64,000 bases of DNA. Source: Dichetophora obliterata (taxonomy: Eukaryota; Arthropoda; Insecta; Diptera; Sciomyzidae). The stretch lies in contig OY986438.1 in assembly GCA_963920525.1 (NCBI GenBank), forward strand, positions 80,773,177-80,837,176, read 5' to 3'. A program made the translations under genes and the position numbers. This document shows, one piece after another, positions 44,531-55,850 of the stretch (position 1 is the stretch's first letter; each line of letters opens with the position of its first letter). The notes under the pieces were generated by a model. That model had not been told where the DNA came from, ran no database searches, and worked only from the letters and a program-made list of their open reading frames with translations.

Positions 44531-44800
44531 CAATAATTATTTCATTAGCCGAATCAGAATTCCGTCTATCTATTTGGCTAATGAAGTATCTAAAAATTAT
44601 GCTTGTGTATCCAAAGTAGCAACCAAAATATTACTTTAAATTTATAAAATAATGCTAAACCAATTCTATTTTATTGCAACATAATTTTTATTATCCAATA
44701 ATTATTTCATTAGCCGAATCAGAATTCTGTCTTTCTATTCAGCTAATGAAATATCTAAAAATCCTTCTCTGAAGCAGCAACCAAAATATAGCTCAAGATC
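44531..44800 (+). repeat. Tandem duplication with internal palindrome (165-bp period)
   Basis: CAATAATTATTTCATTAGCC begins both copies (44531 and 44696). In each, TTCATTAGCC pairs with a downstream GGCTAATGAA or AGCTAATGAA about 25 bases away. No coding potential. Confidence 0.75.
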
Positions 44801-44809
44801 ACAACAAAA

Positions 44810-46510
44810 ATGTCCAGTTGGAAACAAAATAAATTCGGCAACCATGCACATGCAAATAAGAAGCTGTAAAATTTTATTTTCATTCATAAAATTTGCAATA
44901 TTTCTTCAGATATTCAAATAAGAAGAAACAAGCAAGCACATTAAAAAATACCGATCTTTTTGCTCCCTTGTGCACGCAGCCAAAATGATCAAAATATAGA
45001 AAACAAAACTCGAACTTTTGAAAGGGTATAAAATATGTTCTGTCGATGGATGGCTAATATCAGCGAGCTAAAAATAATGAGCGACGAGTGAAATTTCTTA
45101 TAGATATATACTCGTTTCTGTCAACTTCGTTTTGACAGTTTCGGCAGTATGTCTCTCCGAAATGCTTCTCCCTTCTCTTATTTTACTGTGCTAGCTGCTA
45201 AAAATACGCCAATTAAAATAAAATAATTTTCATCATTTTTATATGAAAAATTCTAAGTCTTTTCTTGTAATTTCTATGAAGAAATTTATGAAATTTTGTT
45301 TTCATATATAATTTTATTTAGTGATTGTTTCATTGAATGTTTGAAGTTTTTCTTAGGAAAAGCCATTTAGAAAAATGTATGGATCCGAGATCTTGTGTTT
45401 GTTTCGAACTCATTTATGAATCGTTCTTCGTTTGGTTTTTATTGGGATGGCTATAAGATTATGTTATTATTTTTCAGAATCTGAAGATCTGATGAAACAA
45501 ACTGAAGATGTTTAAATACCTGAAAATAGTTCCAAAGCAGAATCAGCTTCAAAGAAAAATATTAATAAAAAAAACATGAATTTGCTATTGGTACAAAACA
45601 ACTATGATATTCGAATAAATATTAGAATTTGTATTTAAGTCATATAAAGTCAACATAATAAATATAGAGGTCATTTAGAAAAAACTTTAATATTAAAAAA
45701 CAATTTTTTTTTTTAAAAACTAGAAATATGGAGATAAAATTTGGAACTCAAAAAGGAGTTCTTAAGCACTAGTAGGAAAACAAATTCAAGCAACTCCAAA
45801 CGTCTATTTTGTGACATGCTTTAGCAAATCTTCAGGATATGAATTTGCCAAAATTTAGAAACGTTAGAGAGAAAATGCAGAAGATTGTTGATGAGGCGAA
45901 TGCTGATAATCTTTAAGTTAAGGAGATATTTCGCATTCGCTCTGCTAATGTGACTAACTCAAAATATTCCTAAATCGACTTTTTCATAAATCAATTGACA
46001 ATATTAATGTGTACCCCGCTTTATGTCATTTGCATTGCTTCTGCAGGTTCAGTTGTTTGCCTCTCGCGAAAAATTTTCACAATTTTGAGTTAATCACTTT
46101 AGCAGTTTGTGGGATAACTGAATACTATTTTTTTTTAAATGAACCTGTAAAGCTTAACATTTTTTTAATGTACTATACAATGTTTGTCAACTATGTCAAC
46201 GTTTGTGGCTCAAAAACTTTAGTTTTAATAATTTATTCCACGTTCATTATTGTACTTATTAAAAAAACTTTTTTGTACATGGTTGAACATCTTCAAGTTT
46301 CCAAAATTTTTTTTATGTTATTCCTTTTTTTTATAATTTACCAAAATATCGAATGAAAATAAATTTAAAAAATAAATTTTCAAAGGTGGTATCTTAAATT
46401 AAAATATTAATTTCTTTTACACTCATGATATATTAAAACTATAGGCACAACAAGATTTCTTGCTAACATTTTCTTAAACTATTTTACAAAGTGTATTGTC
46501 AGAAAATTAC
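44810..46510. other. Non-coding intronic DNA
   Basis: No gene is supported; the 115-codon frame at 46009-46356 shows no family pattern. A 26-bp block at 45119-45144 is the inverted copy of one in the small TIR element at 19322-19509. Confidence 0.4.
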
Positions 46511-47989
46511 ATCAGTGTAAGAAAATGAAAAAATTATTTTTTGGGTCTGCCTTAGACAGTTTTGTCATATTAGATGACAAGGATCTCCAATCTCCATTTC
46601 TGAGATCGCCATTTATCTCCCTATCGATAAGGTCAGGAGTTACGTGCTCCGAGCATTTCTGCATTCGAAGCCAATTGTAGAGGCACACGGTTGCTGAAAC
46701 AATTTTCTCCACTCATTCCCCCATTGCAATAATTGGCTGCCGCAAAATACGCCACATTGCAACTAAAATGCCTAATGTATTTTCTACAATACGGCATGAT
46801 CGGCTTAGTTTAAAAATAAGCAAAATAAATGAATGTTATATATTTTATATAGTTCATGTTAAATGTTATATAGAATTTGACCTATTGAAAATTTTTGGAA
46901 TACGTCCACCTATCATAATACCCACAATAGTTAAAACTCAATAAAAGGGTTTTAAATTGAGCTAGAGAGATAAAATTTGGCTTGTATGTTTGTTAAATCA
47001 ATTCTAAGTTGAATACCGAAAATGATAGTGATCAATTCACAAATACGCCCACATCCCATATTACTCACAATGGTTAAAACGAAATAAAAGGGTTTCGGTA
47101 TGAGCTAGAAAAAATAAATTTTGTGTGTAGGTAAATGTGATAAAACGGGAAACAATGTTATGAACCATAAAGGGCGTGTGCTGCCTACTTTTCAAACTTA
47201 AGTAAAATGTAGTAGGGTATTTCATGGTCGGGGTGAACCGATCATAACTTTCTTACTGGTTTTATATTGATTTTTAGTCTATGCAAAACAGCGAAAAGTA
47301 CCTTCTTGAATATACCTGTAATTAAAAATTCTCTCTCTTTCGTTCAATGATGTGTGTGGAAATGGCTTCATCAGAGTGGTCTCTAGTGGAAAGGCATCAT
47401 CGCCAGTAAAAACATAAGGCACCTCTTGATATGCTTCGCTAACGTCCGACGGAAGAAATTCTGCAAAAATAATTCATGGTAATATATTTTTTAAGAATAT
47501 AATAAATACATACAAAAGCTTCCTTGAATAATAAAATTTGCCGAAATTGCAGCGGTTAAAAACTCCGTTATCGCTTTCTTTCCCTGCTGCTCCAAATTCA
47601 CACATTATGAAGGAATAGTTTTTTTTTTTGATTCGCCCGGAGGTATGGAATCTTCCAAAGATACGTATACCCGAGCTATACGCATGCACAATTTACATTC
47701 TATATCCTGCCCGGATCAGCCGGGACAGACAGAATGCACCTACGTACTAAAACATACCCCCTATTGGCAATGAGGATTTTCCACTAAGCACATTAATTGG
47801 CTTTTCAGCGGAATTTAAAAATATGATATATATAAAACGCGTATTTAAGTATATTTAATTCTATATAAATAAGCAACATTGAATTAAATGATAGTGATTA
47901 TCAATTTAAGGTACTCGAAAAACAATCCTGATTTCAAAAACAATCTAAAACACTATACTCATTTTAACTGGTTTGCGGCCATTGTCCAA

Positions 47990-48115
47990 CCCAAGGACAT
48001 ACGTGGAAATGAGATAAATCTCATATCCACCAAATCAAAATCCCAATTAGGTGGATATCCATTTGGGCCAACGCAGGCATAAACTTGTGTGAAAAAGAAA
48101 GTGAGTTCAGTCAAA
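47990..48115 (-). other. Unidentified open segment (possible exon)
   Basis: On the minus strand a segment after an acceptor-like TTTTTCACACAAG reads VYACVGPNGYPPNWDFDLV then MRFISFPRMSLGW. Residue composition looks protein-like and unlike the surrounding AT-rich DNA, but I recognise no family and no donor is clear. It sits inside the decayed Harbinger locus, so it may be a captured host exon or chance. Confidence 0.3.
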
Positions 48116-48299
48116 TTTCAAATCAGGAAGCCACGTGAGCCCGTAAATCACAATTCGATTTAAAATTAAAATATTGAATAATTAAAAAGCAAGTTTTGAA
48201 AAATGATTCATATTTGATGGTGCTTTCTTTATAAAACATAACATTGAGACAAAAAAGAGAAACAGAACAATCTCAATTACCAATATTACATTGTTATAA

Positions 48300-49420
48300 A
48301 ACTGCGTTAGGTATAATAGGATGAAGTTGAATTGATTTAATTATTTTAATGTAGTATAATTTTCCGTTTTAAGACGTCTACAGAATCAGAAAAATTAATC
48401 ATGTTGAAGTTATTCATGAGGTTAATGAAGAGCGTAATTAAAATTGCACTGACTCAAATTGAAAAACAGAAAATGTCTAGTTCCTCTCCTTGAATTTAAA
48501 ATGTTAAAACTAAGAGCTGAGATGAGATATTCCGAATTAATTCCGTCACAAAGTAATTTATACAGAAATGTGACATTATGCATCATTCTTGTGCTTCTTA
48601 GGGAAGGTAGTAAAATAATCTTAAGGCGTATTTCATACGATGGAAGCATAAGATGTGATTCCAACGACTATGACGTAAAGCAAAAAGCAAAAACTGTTTT
48701 TGAACGGATTCTATGGCGTCGATGTAGACATAATATTGTGGGTTCCATATAACTGATGCATATTCAAGAATTGGCGTTACGAGAGAGGTATATAATAATT
48801 AAGTAGTAAAGGGATCACTGAATTCTTTAGCCCATCTTTTAATGAAACCAAGAACTCCTTTTGCCTTAGTAATCACCATATTAACGTGGAGATTGAAGCG
48901 AAGTTTTGAATCCATAATAACACCAAGATCGAGAAAGCTATGAACTATTTCTAAGTTAGTGTTATTTATAGTGTAATTAATGTTATTAGCAGATCTTCGC
49001 GAGAATGTCATTTGCTTACATTTCTTTAAGTTGAGATTTAATATATTTAAGCTACACCAGTCCACAAGTTTATTTAGATTAGATTGTAAAATATGTCGTT
49101 CTTCGAGTGATTTGTAACAAAGAAAAAGTTTCACGTCTTCAGCGTACATTAAGACGTTACAGTGTTTTATTACCGAAGGAAGATCATTAATGAATAGTAA
49201 AAATAAAACCGGTCCAAGATCACTTCCCTGAGGAACGCCAGAAGTGACCGAAATACTTTTTAAAGAGAATTCTTATATAAAAACTTTGGAGTACGTCTAG
49301 ATAGATACGAATTTATCCAATTTAATAATGTAACAGGAAACCCAATAAGGTGGAGTTTTTCAAAAGAAGTTGGCATCGCTTATGGTCATCAATACGATTG
49401 AACATGTTTTTTTATAATTG
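48300..49420 (-). pseudogene. CR1-like LINE reverse transcriptase fragment
   Basis: On the minus strand, broken frames give LHLIGFPVTLLNWI (about 49340), a SVTSGVP-like motif B (49245), motif C altered to YAED in MYAEDVKLFL (49149), then NLHVNMVITKAKGVLGFI (48890) and a C-terminal part at 48664-48422. The aspartate-to-glutamate change in motif C would abolish activity. The sequence resembles the copy at 41282-44121 but is clearly a different, older copy. Confidence 0.82.
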
Positions 49421-50180
49421 AAAAACTCGCTTCCAGAACAAGGTAATGCCTGTTAAACAATCAAAGTACACATAATAATATAAATAACTAAAATAACACT
49501 TTCTATTTATTCTTCTTATTGCGCTAATGGCAAATTGGGTTACCTGTATTTGAATATGCTTCCCATCTATTGCGCCGATGCAATGATCAAATTGCCATTT
49601 TTTTTTAAACTCTTCCGCTATTTTTATAAAGTTTTCCTTTGAAATGGACTTAAAGACCTTGCTATTTAAGGCAGCTACAATTGCATCGCATGTTTCCGGT
49701 ATTATCTGATGAACAACAGTTGGAGAGCATTTGTAATTTAACGCAATGCTGCTCTGCGATTCTCCATTAGCCAAATATCTCAATTATTGCATTTATAGGC
49801 TCTCTTGTAAGCCAAGATTTCTTAATAAGAGGAGGCTGCATCGGTCAATAGCTCCTCAAACTACTGCACTCATCCTTATATATTGGTGCAACAGTTGCGG
49901 ATCCGACAATTTAAGTTTAGAGAATTGTACGCACCATCCGTGTTCCAACTTCGGTTAAACTCCCTCACCCAAGCAGACGGAGGCTTTCGTGCGGGACGCG
50001 GTTCATCATCTTCCGATGAAGATGAAGACGACGAACTAGAAAAACTAGTAAAAAATCAACTGCTTCGTCGTCGCTTAAGGGCATTTCTAAATAAATTAAT
50101 TATGAATTAAGAAAATATATACATAATATGTATAAAATATTATTTTAACAAAATTAAATTTGAAACAATACTTCTTCAAT

Positions 50181-50438
50181 TTATCTGACCACACAAGAGT
50201 CAAGGTTCATCTCCTCCAGCGTATCATCGTGTATGGGTTTTGCAGCTTGAGCTCCACTAGTTGGCTTGATGTGCAATGTTTTCTGTTGTGGTGGCTGTGG
50301 CGGCTGCATGTTTATTCCATCTTTCGTTTTCACCCACTTCTCTCGCATGCGTGTAATGCCGTAATAGCCTCTAAGAGCTGGCTTTATAGAGACGGCGCTG
50401 GTTGGTGTACTTTGAAATCCTGACGCGGTGGACTTCAT
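50181..50438 (-). CDS. Unidentified small ORF with coding-like composition (85 aa)
   Basis: The minus-strand frame from ATG 50438 reads MKSTASGFQSTPTSAVSIKP, then YYGITRMREKWVKTKDGI, a QPPQPPQQ run and KPIHDDTLEEMNLDSC before the stop. It stays in frame upstream of the ATG for several codons (FNGVSQDG). The GC content is higher than its neighbours and it looks like real coding sequence, yet no domain is recognised. It could be an exon captured by the adjacent Harbinger remnant, a processed pseudogene or a small nested gene. Confidence 0.4.
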   Translation of the reverse strand: MKSTASGFQSTPTSAVSIKPALRGYYGITRMREKWVKTKDGINMQPPQPPQQKTLHIKPTSGAQAAKPIHDDTLEEMNLDSCVVR

Positions 50439-50668
50439 ACCGTCTTGACTGACCCCGTTGAATTTTTCCGATATTTTTTAATTTCAGAGTTTAAAAAAAA
50501 TTCAATTAAATAATTTCTTAAGAAAACAAATAAAAGCTGCACAACATAGAACAAATGTCATTATTTTATAGCAAGAATAACATATATCCATCTTGCAGAA
50601 GAAGTGATTGTCGGAGATCTTAGAAGGTCTTAGAAGATCACATGGAAACCGGGCTCAATAGTCTCTGT

Positions 50669-51005
50669 CGAAAGTCAAAACCTTGATTTTCATGACATTT
50701 TTTCTCATTTTTAGGTAATGATGTTTTATGAAAAAATCATTGTACAAAAAAATTCTACAATTTTTAAGATATGTGAGTGTTTTTAGAGTCAAAATGACAA
50801 ACATTTTTTGAATTAAATTGACAAAAAACTTTATACAAAAAAAACTATAATAACAAAATTACTGTTAATTGAAAAATTTCGGAACAATTTAATCTAAGAC
50901 GCACACAATGTGTATACCAAGTTTAAGCGAAATTGGTTGAGCGGTTTAGATTAGTATAAGGGCCAAACACACAAAGAAACAAACAAAGAAATAAACAGAA
51001 AATGA
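50669..51005 (+). repeat. Dispersed repeat with ACAA-rich tail, copy 2
   Basis: It aligns with 26218-26530. Here a segment AGCGAAATTGGTTGAGCGGT precedes the A-rich tail, which the first copy has in decayed form. The orientation is the same as copy 1. Confidence 0.65.
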
Positions 51006-51294
51006 TTCATTTGAATATATTGAGCAGGAAACTCAAAGTCTGTCACCCTAAATGGAGGAAAAAAATTGATAAAAATTAAGTATAATAACAAGGCTGGCAC
51101 TTTACTATGTTAAAGATAACCATATCATACGAGTATGTGCATAAAAAAATTTGATAGGGTGTAAAGTTTAAGCCGGACTACCATAAAGTTGCAACAAAAG
51201 TTAAATATTTACACTAAAATAAAAAGCTGGGTTTTATATAGTACTAGTATTCCCTGGCAGACGTTGTCCTGCCACAGACCGCCTTACTGCCATA

Positions 51295-51650
51295 TACGCA
51301 AATGCCAAATATATTCACCATTTTTAGTGTAGTTGCCGAAAGTAATCATAATAACTAAATTACCAAATTTTAGTCTTATACGATCAAAACCATGTGAAAT
51401 ATAGCATTTTTGTTGATTTGTGGGCGGTAATTTTTAGTACAGTAACCATACAAACTAAGCAAAAATTTTAGCTCAATCAGCCCATAGAGCGACCACGCTC
51501 ATTTTTAATACAGTTTTTAATACAGTCCTATACGACCAAAACAGCCTAAAATATAGTATTTTCACCGATTTGTGGGCAAGGGGCGTGGAAACCAAATTTA
51601 AGCACAGTTTCTGACATAACCATACAAACAAAATTACCAAATTTTATTAA
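51295..51650 (+). repeat. Irregular tandem repeat block, related to 61555-62040
   Basis: The phrases AACTAAATTACCAAATTTTA, ATACGA-CAAAAC, AATATAGCATTTTTGTTGAT and TTTGTGGGCG recur in two to three partial units. The same phrases return at 61555-62040. No coding potential. Confidence 0.65.
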
Positions 51651-52160
51651 CTTAAGCAATTTATACATAATTTAATGCTCTCATACTGACAGAGTTTTCA
51701 TTTTTAAGATATAAATCAAGCACATTTTGGAAATTTTTAATGCGAATTTATTGATAAACCGTTGATAAACAAATTTGCTTTAAAAATTTCCAAATTGTTC
51801 TTGAGCTATATCTTAAAAATGAAAACTCTCTTTTGCAACTCCGCGTGAAAAAATATTCATGATAGGGCTGAATATGTATCGGCTATGAGCTTAAAATTTA
51901 AAAATGATTGTTAAGCGTTATGTACTCACATTTAACGCAATTATATGTATTTGAATTATTATATACTTAATGTAATTTGTTTTAAAATAAGATCTTGTTA
52001 GGCAAAATCTAAACTCTATTTCTATCATAATCGCTATTTCGTTTTTAAGTGTTTCGTCACGTCGCGATAATATCCGATTCCTTTCCGATCCCTTTATTAT
52101 AATTTACTATTGAAAATTTATAAAAAATAGTTTAAATCAATAACAAAATTTTTATTTCAG

Positions 52161-53349
52161 GAAATGAAAGCTATGCTGTACGCCGCAGTCGAACAAGCAC
52201 CATCAGCTGAATTAGTCGATCCTGAAGTTCTAAGCCGCTACTTTGCCAAATTTGATGAACAATTTTTTCATTATTGTGACAAAGAACTGGCTAAAATAAA
52301 CACATTCTATTCCGAAAAAATGGCAGAAGCAACAAGAAAACATGGCAATCTCCGTAGCGAACTAACAGAGGCTCTCGAAATGGGCCATGTCAAGAAGCAG
52401 CCGGCATGGAAGTCTAAAACTCCCCTCGGAAAAAAGAATGTACCTGCAAGAAAAATTCAAGATTTGAAATTGGCATTTAGTGAATTTTATTTAGGACTTA
52501 TTCTTTTGCAAAACTATCAAAATTTGAATTTTACCGGATTCCGCAAAATACTTAAGAAACATGACAAATTGCTAAACGTTGATTTTGGAGCTAAATGGCG
52601 CAAAGAGCACGTAGAAGCTGCACATTTCTACGTCAACAAAGATATAGATCGTTTGATACAAGAGACTGAAACAGCATTTACACACGAAATTGAGGGAGGA
52701 GATCGACAGAAAGCAATGAAACGCTTACGCGTACCGCCACTCGGCGAGCAACAAAGCCCTTGGACAACATTCAAGGTGGGTCTGTTCTCAGGTGCCTTTG
52801 TTGTGCTTTTTGTGACGGTTATACTGGCTGCCAGTTTTCGAGGATTCGGTGAGGACTGGCGTGTAGGACTACGACTGTTCCGTGGACCATTCCTTATCAT
52901 TGAGTGTCTCTTTTTATGGGGTGTTAATGTCTATGGTTGGCGCTCTTCTGGAGTAAATCATGTTTTAATTTTTGAACTGGATCCCCGAAATCATTTGTCC
53001 GAACAAAATATCATGGAGATAGCATCGGTTTTCGGAGTTATATGGGCTATTTCTGTTTTATGCTTCATATTTTGTGAACCTCTGGGTATACCGCAATATT
53101 CGGCGCCTGTTTTTCTGTATACTACAATGGCTGTGTTTCTACTGAATCCAACTAAGACCTTTCATCACGAGGCACGTTACTGGTCAGTCCGGGTCTTAAG
53201 TCGCGTGGTTATGGCTCCCTTTTGCTTTGTTAACTTTGCCGACTTCTGGCTCGCAGATCAATTAAACAGTATTGTGCCAGCATTTGTGGATATACCATTC
53301 GTCATATGTTTCTTCAGCCATAATCCCAGTTGGCAGCGAGGAGGAGGAG
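52161..53349 (+). CDS. XPR1: XPR1 homologue, second coding exon (SPX domain to start of EXS)
   Basis: After the acceptor TTTATTTCAG, 396 codons continue the protein from residue 24. The SPX domain runs to about residue 200, with the basic helix GFRKILKKHDKLL (about 148-161) that contacts inositol pyrophosphates in this family, and KRLRVPPLG just before the membrane part. Hydrophobic segments follow near residues 227-247, 262-282, 307-328 and 336-355, then the EXS start with NFADFWLADQLNS (about 381). The exon ends at a donor GTAAGA (53350) after a glycine-rich stretch. The family protein has roughly 650-700 residues, so the rest of EXS is in exons beyond the window. The product should act at the plasma membrane as a phosphate exporter. 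Confidence 0.95.
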
Positions 53350-53644
53350 GTAAGAAATTAAAATCATTACTTTTGCTCAGATCGGAGCTTTCGATTTCTC
53401 AAAAAAGTAAAATTCACCCGATAAACATACAAATATTTGGTTAAATTAACCCAATAAGGAGGATGATGTCATATGGCAGCACTAAGTCGGATGTCACGGT
53501 ATCACGAAAAAATTAGTCAAAATCAAATTTAGGTCAAAATTAGCCCATGTGTGAAAAAATGGTCCCGTCTTTAAAGAGTTAATATATTAATACATATTTA
53601 GCTAAATCAGAACTGCCACAAATGCGAATTTTTGTTTTCAATAA
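53350..53644 (+). other. Start of XPR1 intron 2
   Basis: The intron begins GTAAGAAAT. The frame stays open to 53444 by read-through only, and the added residues do not fit the family. No feature is seen before the TIR element. Confidence 0.75.
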
Positions 53645-54233
53645 CACAGGGGTTACACGAGACAGTACAGTTAAGACAGTGAAGAATACGTATAAGTTAG
53701 CAAACAATATGTCTGTGAATAAGCTCCCAGACAGTTGGCAAAACAATTTCCCCAGACAAAATTTTTGGCCGGAAAATGAACTTTAAACTGCAGACAGGTA
53801 CTCTGTTTATTGGAATAGCAATTAAATTATTTTGGCCCAATTTTGGCAGGGCAGGGCGGGAATTGCACCAAAACCAGCCAGTTGACTACCACTTTACAGA
53901 ACAGCAGACTGGCTAACAAAGGATCAAAAATGTATAAGAGAGCATGCAAGTGGCTTTCAGTGGAAGCCAGTTGGCAGGGAATGTACAGAGCAGAATACAT
54001 GCAGGTAGTGGCAGGTAATTGTGGCATTAACATGGCATTGAATGTAAAATATTGGTTTCTTTTATATATTTTATATATTTGAGCTCATTTTATTTAACAG
54101 TTTTTGGTCTTTGGGTTTGTCGACTTTTTCGATTCACCTAAATTTTGAACGGCTGTGATGTTGTGACATTCAATTTTGAGTGAGATTTTTCAAACGTAAA
54201 TTTCTAAGTTTTTTTTGTAAAGTTTTTTTTTAG

Positions 54234-54620
54234 TATATCAGGTGTAAGCAAACCCAACCAAAGAAGGGAATCCACTCCTGTGGGTATAATAGCATTGCCA
54301 TCAACAATACCAGAGACCACGTGTGCGAACAGTTTTATTGAAACGAATGGTGAGTTTTAAAATAATTGCTCTATAAAAACATAGTCCAACACGCAAAAAA
54401 TAAGCGGATTTCCTAAATGAAATTTGACAGAAATGCTTGTACTGTATAATCAGTTAAAGTTTTTATTTAAGATGATGAATTCGCTGACCACTCATCCTTC
54501 CCAGAATCAAAAAATTTTGCATCAGATGAGGATAGTGAAGATCTGATTGCTGGAAAAGATCGATTCCTTCTAGGATCTCCGGTATCAACATCTGAAGTCT
54601 TAACCTCAATTCCAGCATAG
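54234..54620 (+). CDS. Two exon-like segments of an unknown gene (C-terminal part)
   Basis: Segment 1 (54234-54349) follows a pyrimidine tract and TAG and ends before GTGAGT. Segment 2 (54472-54620) follows TTTATTTAAG, joins in phase and ends at TAG. The joined reading contains SKPNQRRESTPVGIIALPS, then an acidic, serine-rich tail (FPESKNFASDEDSEDLIAG). It looks like a disordered protein terminus. No N-terminal part was found upstream. It could be the end of the element's own gene, a captured host fragment or a terminal exon of a longer gene. Minus-strand frames overlap it and cannot be excluded. Confidence 0.35.
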
Positions 54621-55513
54621 GTTTTACGACACAAACTAAGCAGTTCTGCATTAAGCAGTTTGTTGGAATTGATTGATTCCATCTATTGCCCTAAAACGCC
54701 CATCTCCACTTATGTCTTTAAAAAACATTTCATAAAAAACAATTCCGCCGTTGAGTGTACAACTGTTACAGACCAGTAAAAAGAAATGCGAGGAATATAA
54801 TAGCACAGACGAATTCGGATATCTGCTTACCTTTTCAATAGGGGTACAGCTGCAAGCAATTATTTCTCGCCCAGATTTCTGCAAACAAGTGCTCACCATT
54901 TTAGCAGAAAAAAGAAAACATTGACAGGCTATTAGATAGAAAGACATTTACGATGCCGAACTGTATCGCAATCAATGCGAAAATAGATTCATGAATGACC
55001 CCAGGAATTTATCATTCATGTGGTATTTTGATGGCACAGCAGTCTATTTAACTTATAGTATTAACTAGATTTTTATGTAGTAATTAGCAAATGCACTAAA
55101 AATTATTCAAAACCGACGATCGTATCAAATATTGCAGTCACTCTTGAACACCAGTATATTAGATCTTCTGAAATACAGTAAATTTTGCCACTATGTATAA
55201 AAAAATTAATTTTGCATTACATGTAAATGATATTTCTACATAATATGATTATTGGTGTTCCACTAAATATGATTGAAAACGAATAAAGCACCTTTACCTT
55301 TATAAATTTTTAAATAACGTATATTTATGCAAACTTTCGGCAAAAAAAAATTAATTGTAATGGTCAAGTTCACATGTTAAATGTGAAAAGGTTTTCAAAA
55401 ATTTCAAGTTAAAGAAAGTAAAAAGTTAGAGATCAGAAGAGTTAAACAGAATAAAAGCGTCTTCCAGTATAATATGAGATAGTTCTGTTGTCTAGAAAGC
55501 AAAAAATTTTTAA

Positions 55514-55850
55514 GCTGCTAGACCATTTCAATTGAATGCCAATACAATGCTTCTTTTTAATAGAGTTCATGTGCCTACTAGTATAAGGCGAAAGCATTCT
55601 GTTCTGTAGAAAACAAAACTTTTAAACCTGCCCAAATATTTCAGTTCAATGCCAAAATAATGGTTTTATTCAACAGAGTTCATATGCCTGCCGTTATAGT
55701 GCGTAGGAAGGCTGCTGCTGAAATAACAAAAATGTTTGAGCTGCTTGAACATTTCAGTTGCCGTCCAATATAATGCTGAATTTTGACACACTGCCTTCTA
55801 CTGACTTTTCCATGCTTTCATGCTGCTACTTTCTGGCAGCCTTTTTTGAT
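55514..55850 (+). repeat. Three diverged tandem units (about 113 bp)
   Basis: CTGCTAGACCATTTCAATTG, CCTGCCCAAATATTTCAG and CTGCTTGAACATTTCAGTTG start units at 55514, 55627 and 55739. Each then has a CCAATA-like AATGCT or AATGGT segment. They lie inside the TIR element. Confidence 0.65.

Larger units (their letters stand above)
46520..50110 (-). pseudogene. Decayed PIF/Harbinger transposase (element C), invaded by a LINE
   Basis: Minus-strand pieces in order: WVREFNRSWNTDGAYNSL (about 49950), LSDPQLLHQYIRM (49880), ANGESQSSIALNYKCSPTVV (49740), the first catalytic D in CIGAIDGKHIQIQ (49565) before a donor-like CAGGTAACC, the second D in GAAGKESDNGVFN (47590), VPYVFTGDDAFPLE (47410), RERIFNYR (47335) and the catalytic E in SCRIVENTLGIL (46790), then IVSATVCLYNWLRM (46690). 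Frameshifts and stops separate them, so it is dead. A CR1-like fragment (48300-49420) lies between the first and second catalytic segments. Termini and target duplication were not found. Confidence 0.85.
4919..52160 (+). other. XPR1 intron 1 (47.2 kb), loaded with transposable elements
   Basis: The donor is GTAAAAG after GAG, and the acceptor is TTTATTTCAG before GAAATG. Both keep phase 0 and join two neighbouring pieces of one conserved domain. The intron holds at least three LINE copies, three PIF/Harbinger transposase loci, several hAT elements and many MITEs on both strands. I found no further exon of XPR1 inside it, and the conserved join leaves no residues missing. Confidence 0.88.

Noticed and set aside
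53350..53444. Extension of XPR1 exon 2 to a stop at 53444
   Set aside because: A good donor (GTAAGA) lies at 53350 and the extension lacks any EXS-domain similarity, so it is most likely intronic.
54467..54947. Minus-strand frames (a 23-codon exon-like piece at 54831-54899 and the frame at 54467-54682)
   Set aside because: One piece has a plausible donor, but joining it to the next open stretch reaches a stop quickly. The plus-strand pair has better phase agreement, so I kept that with low confidence.
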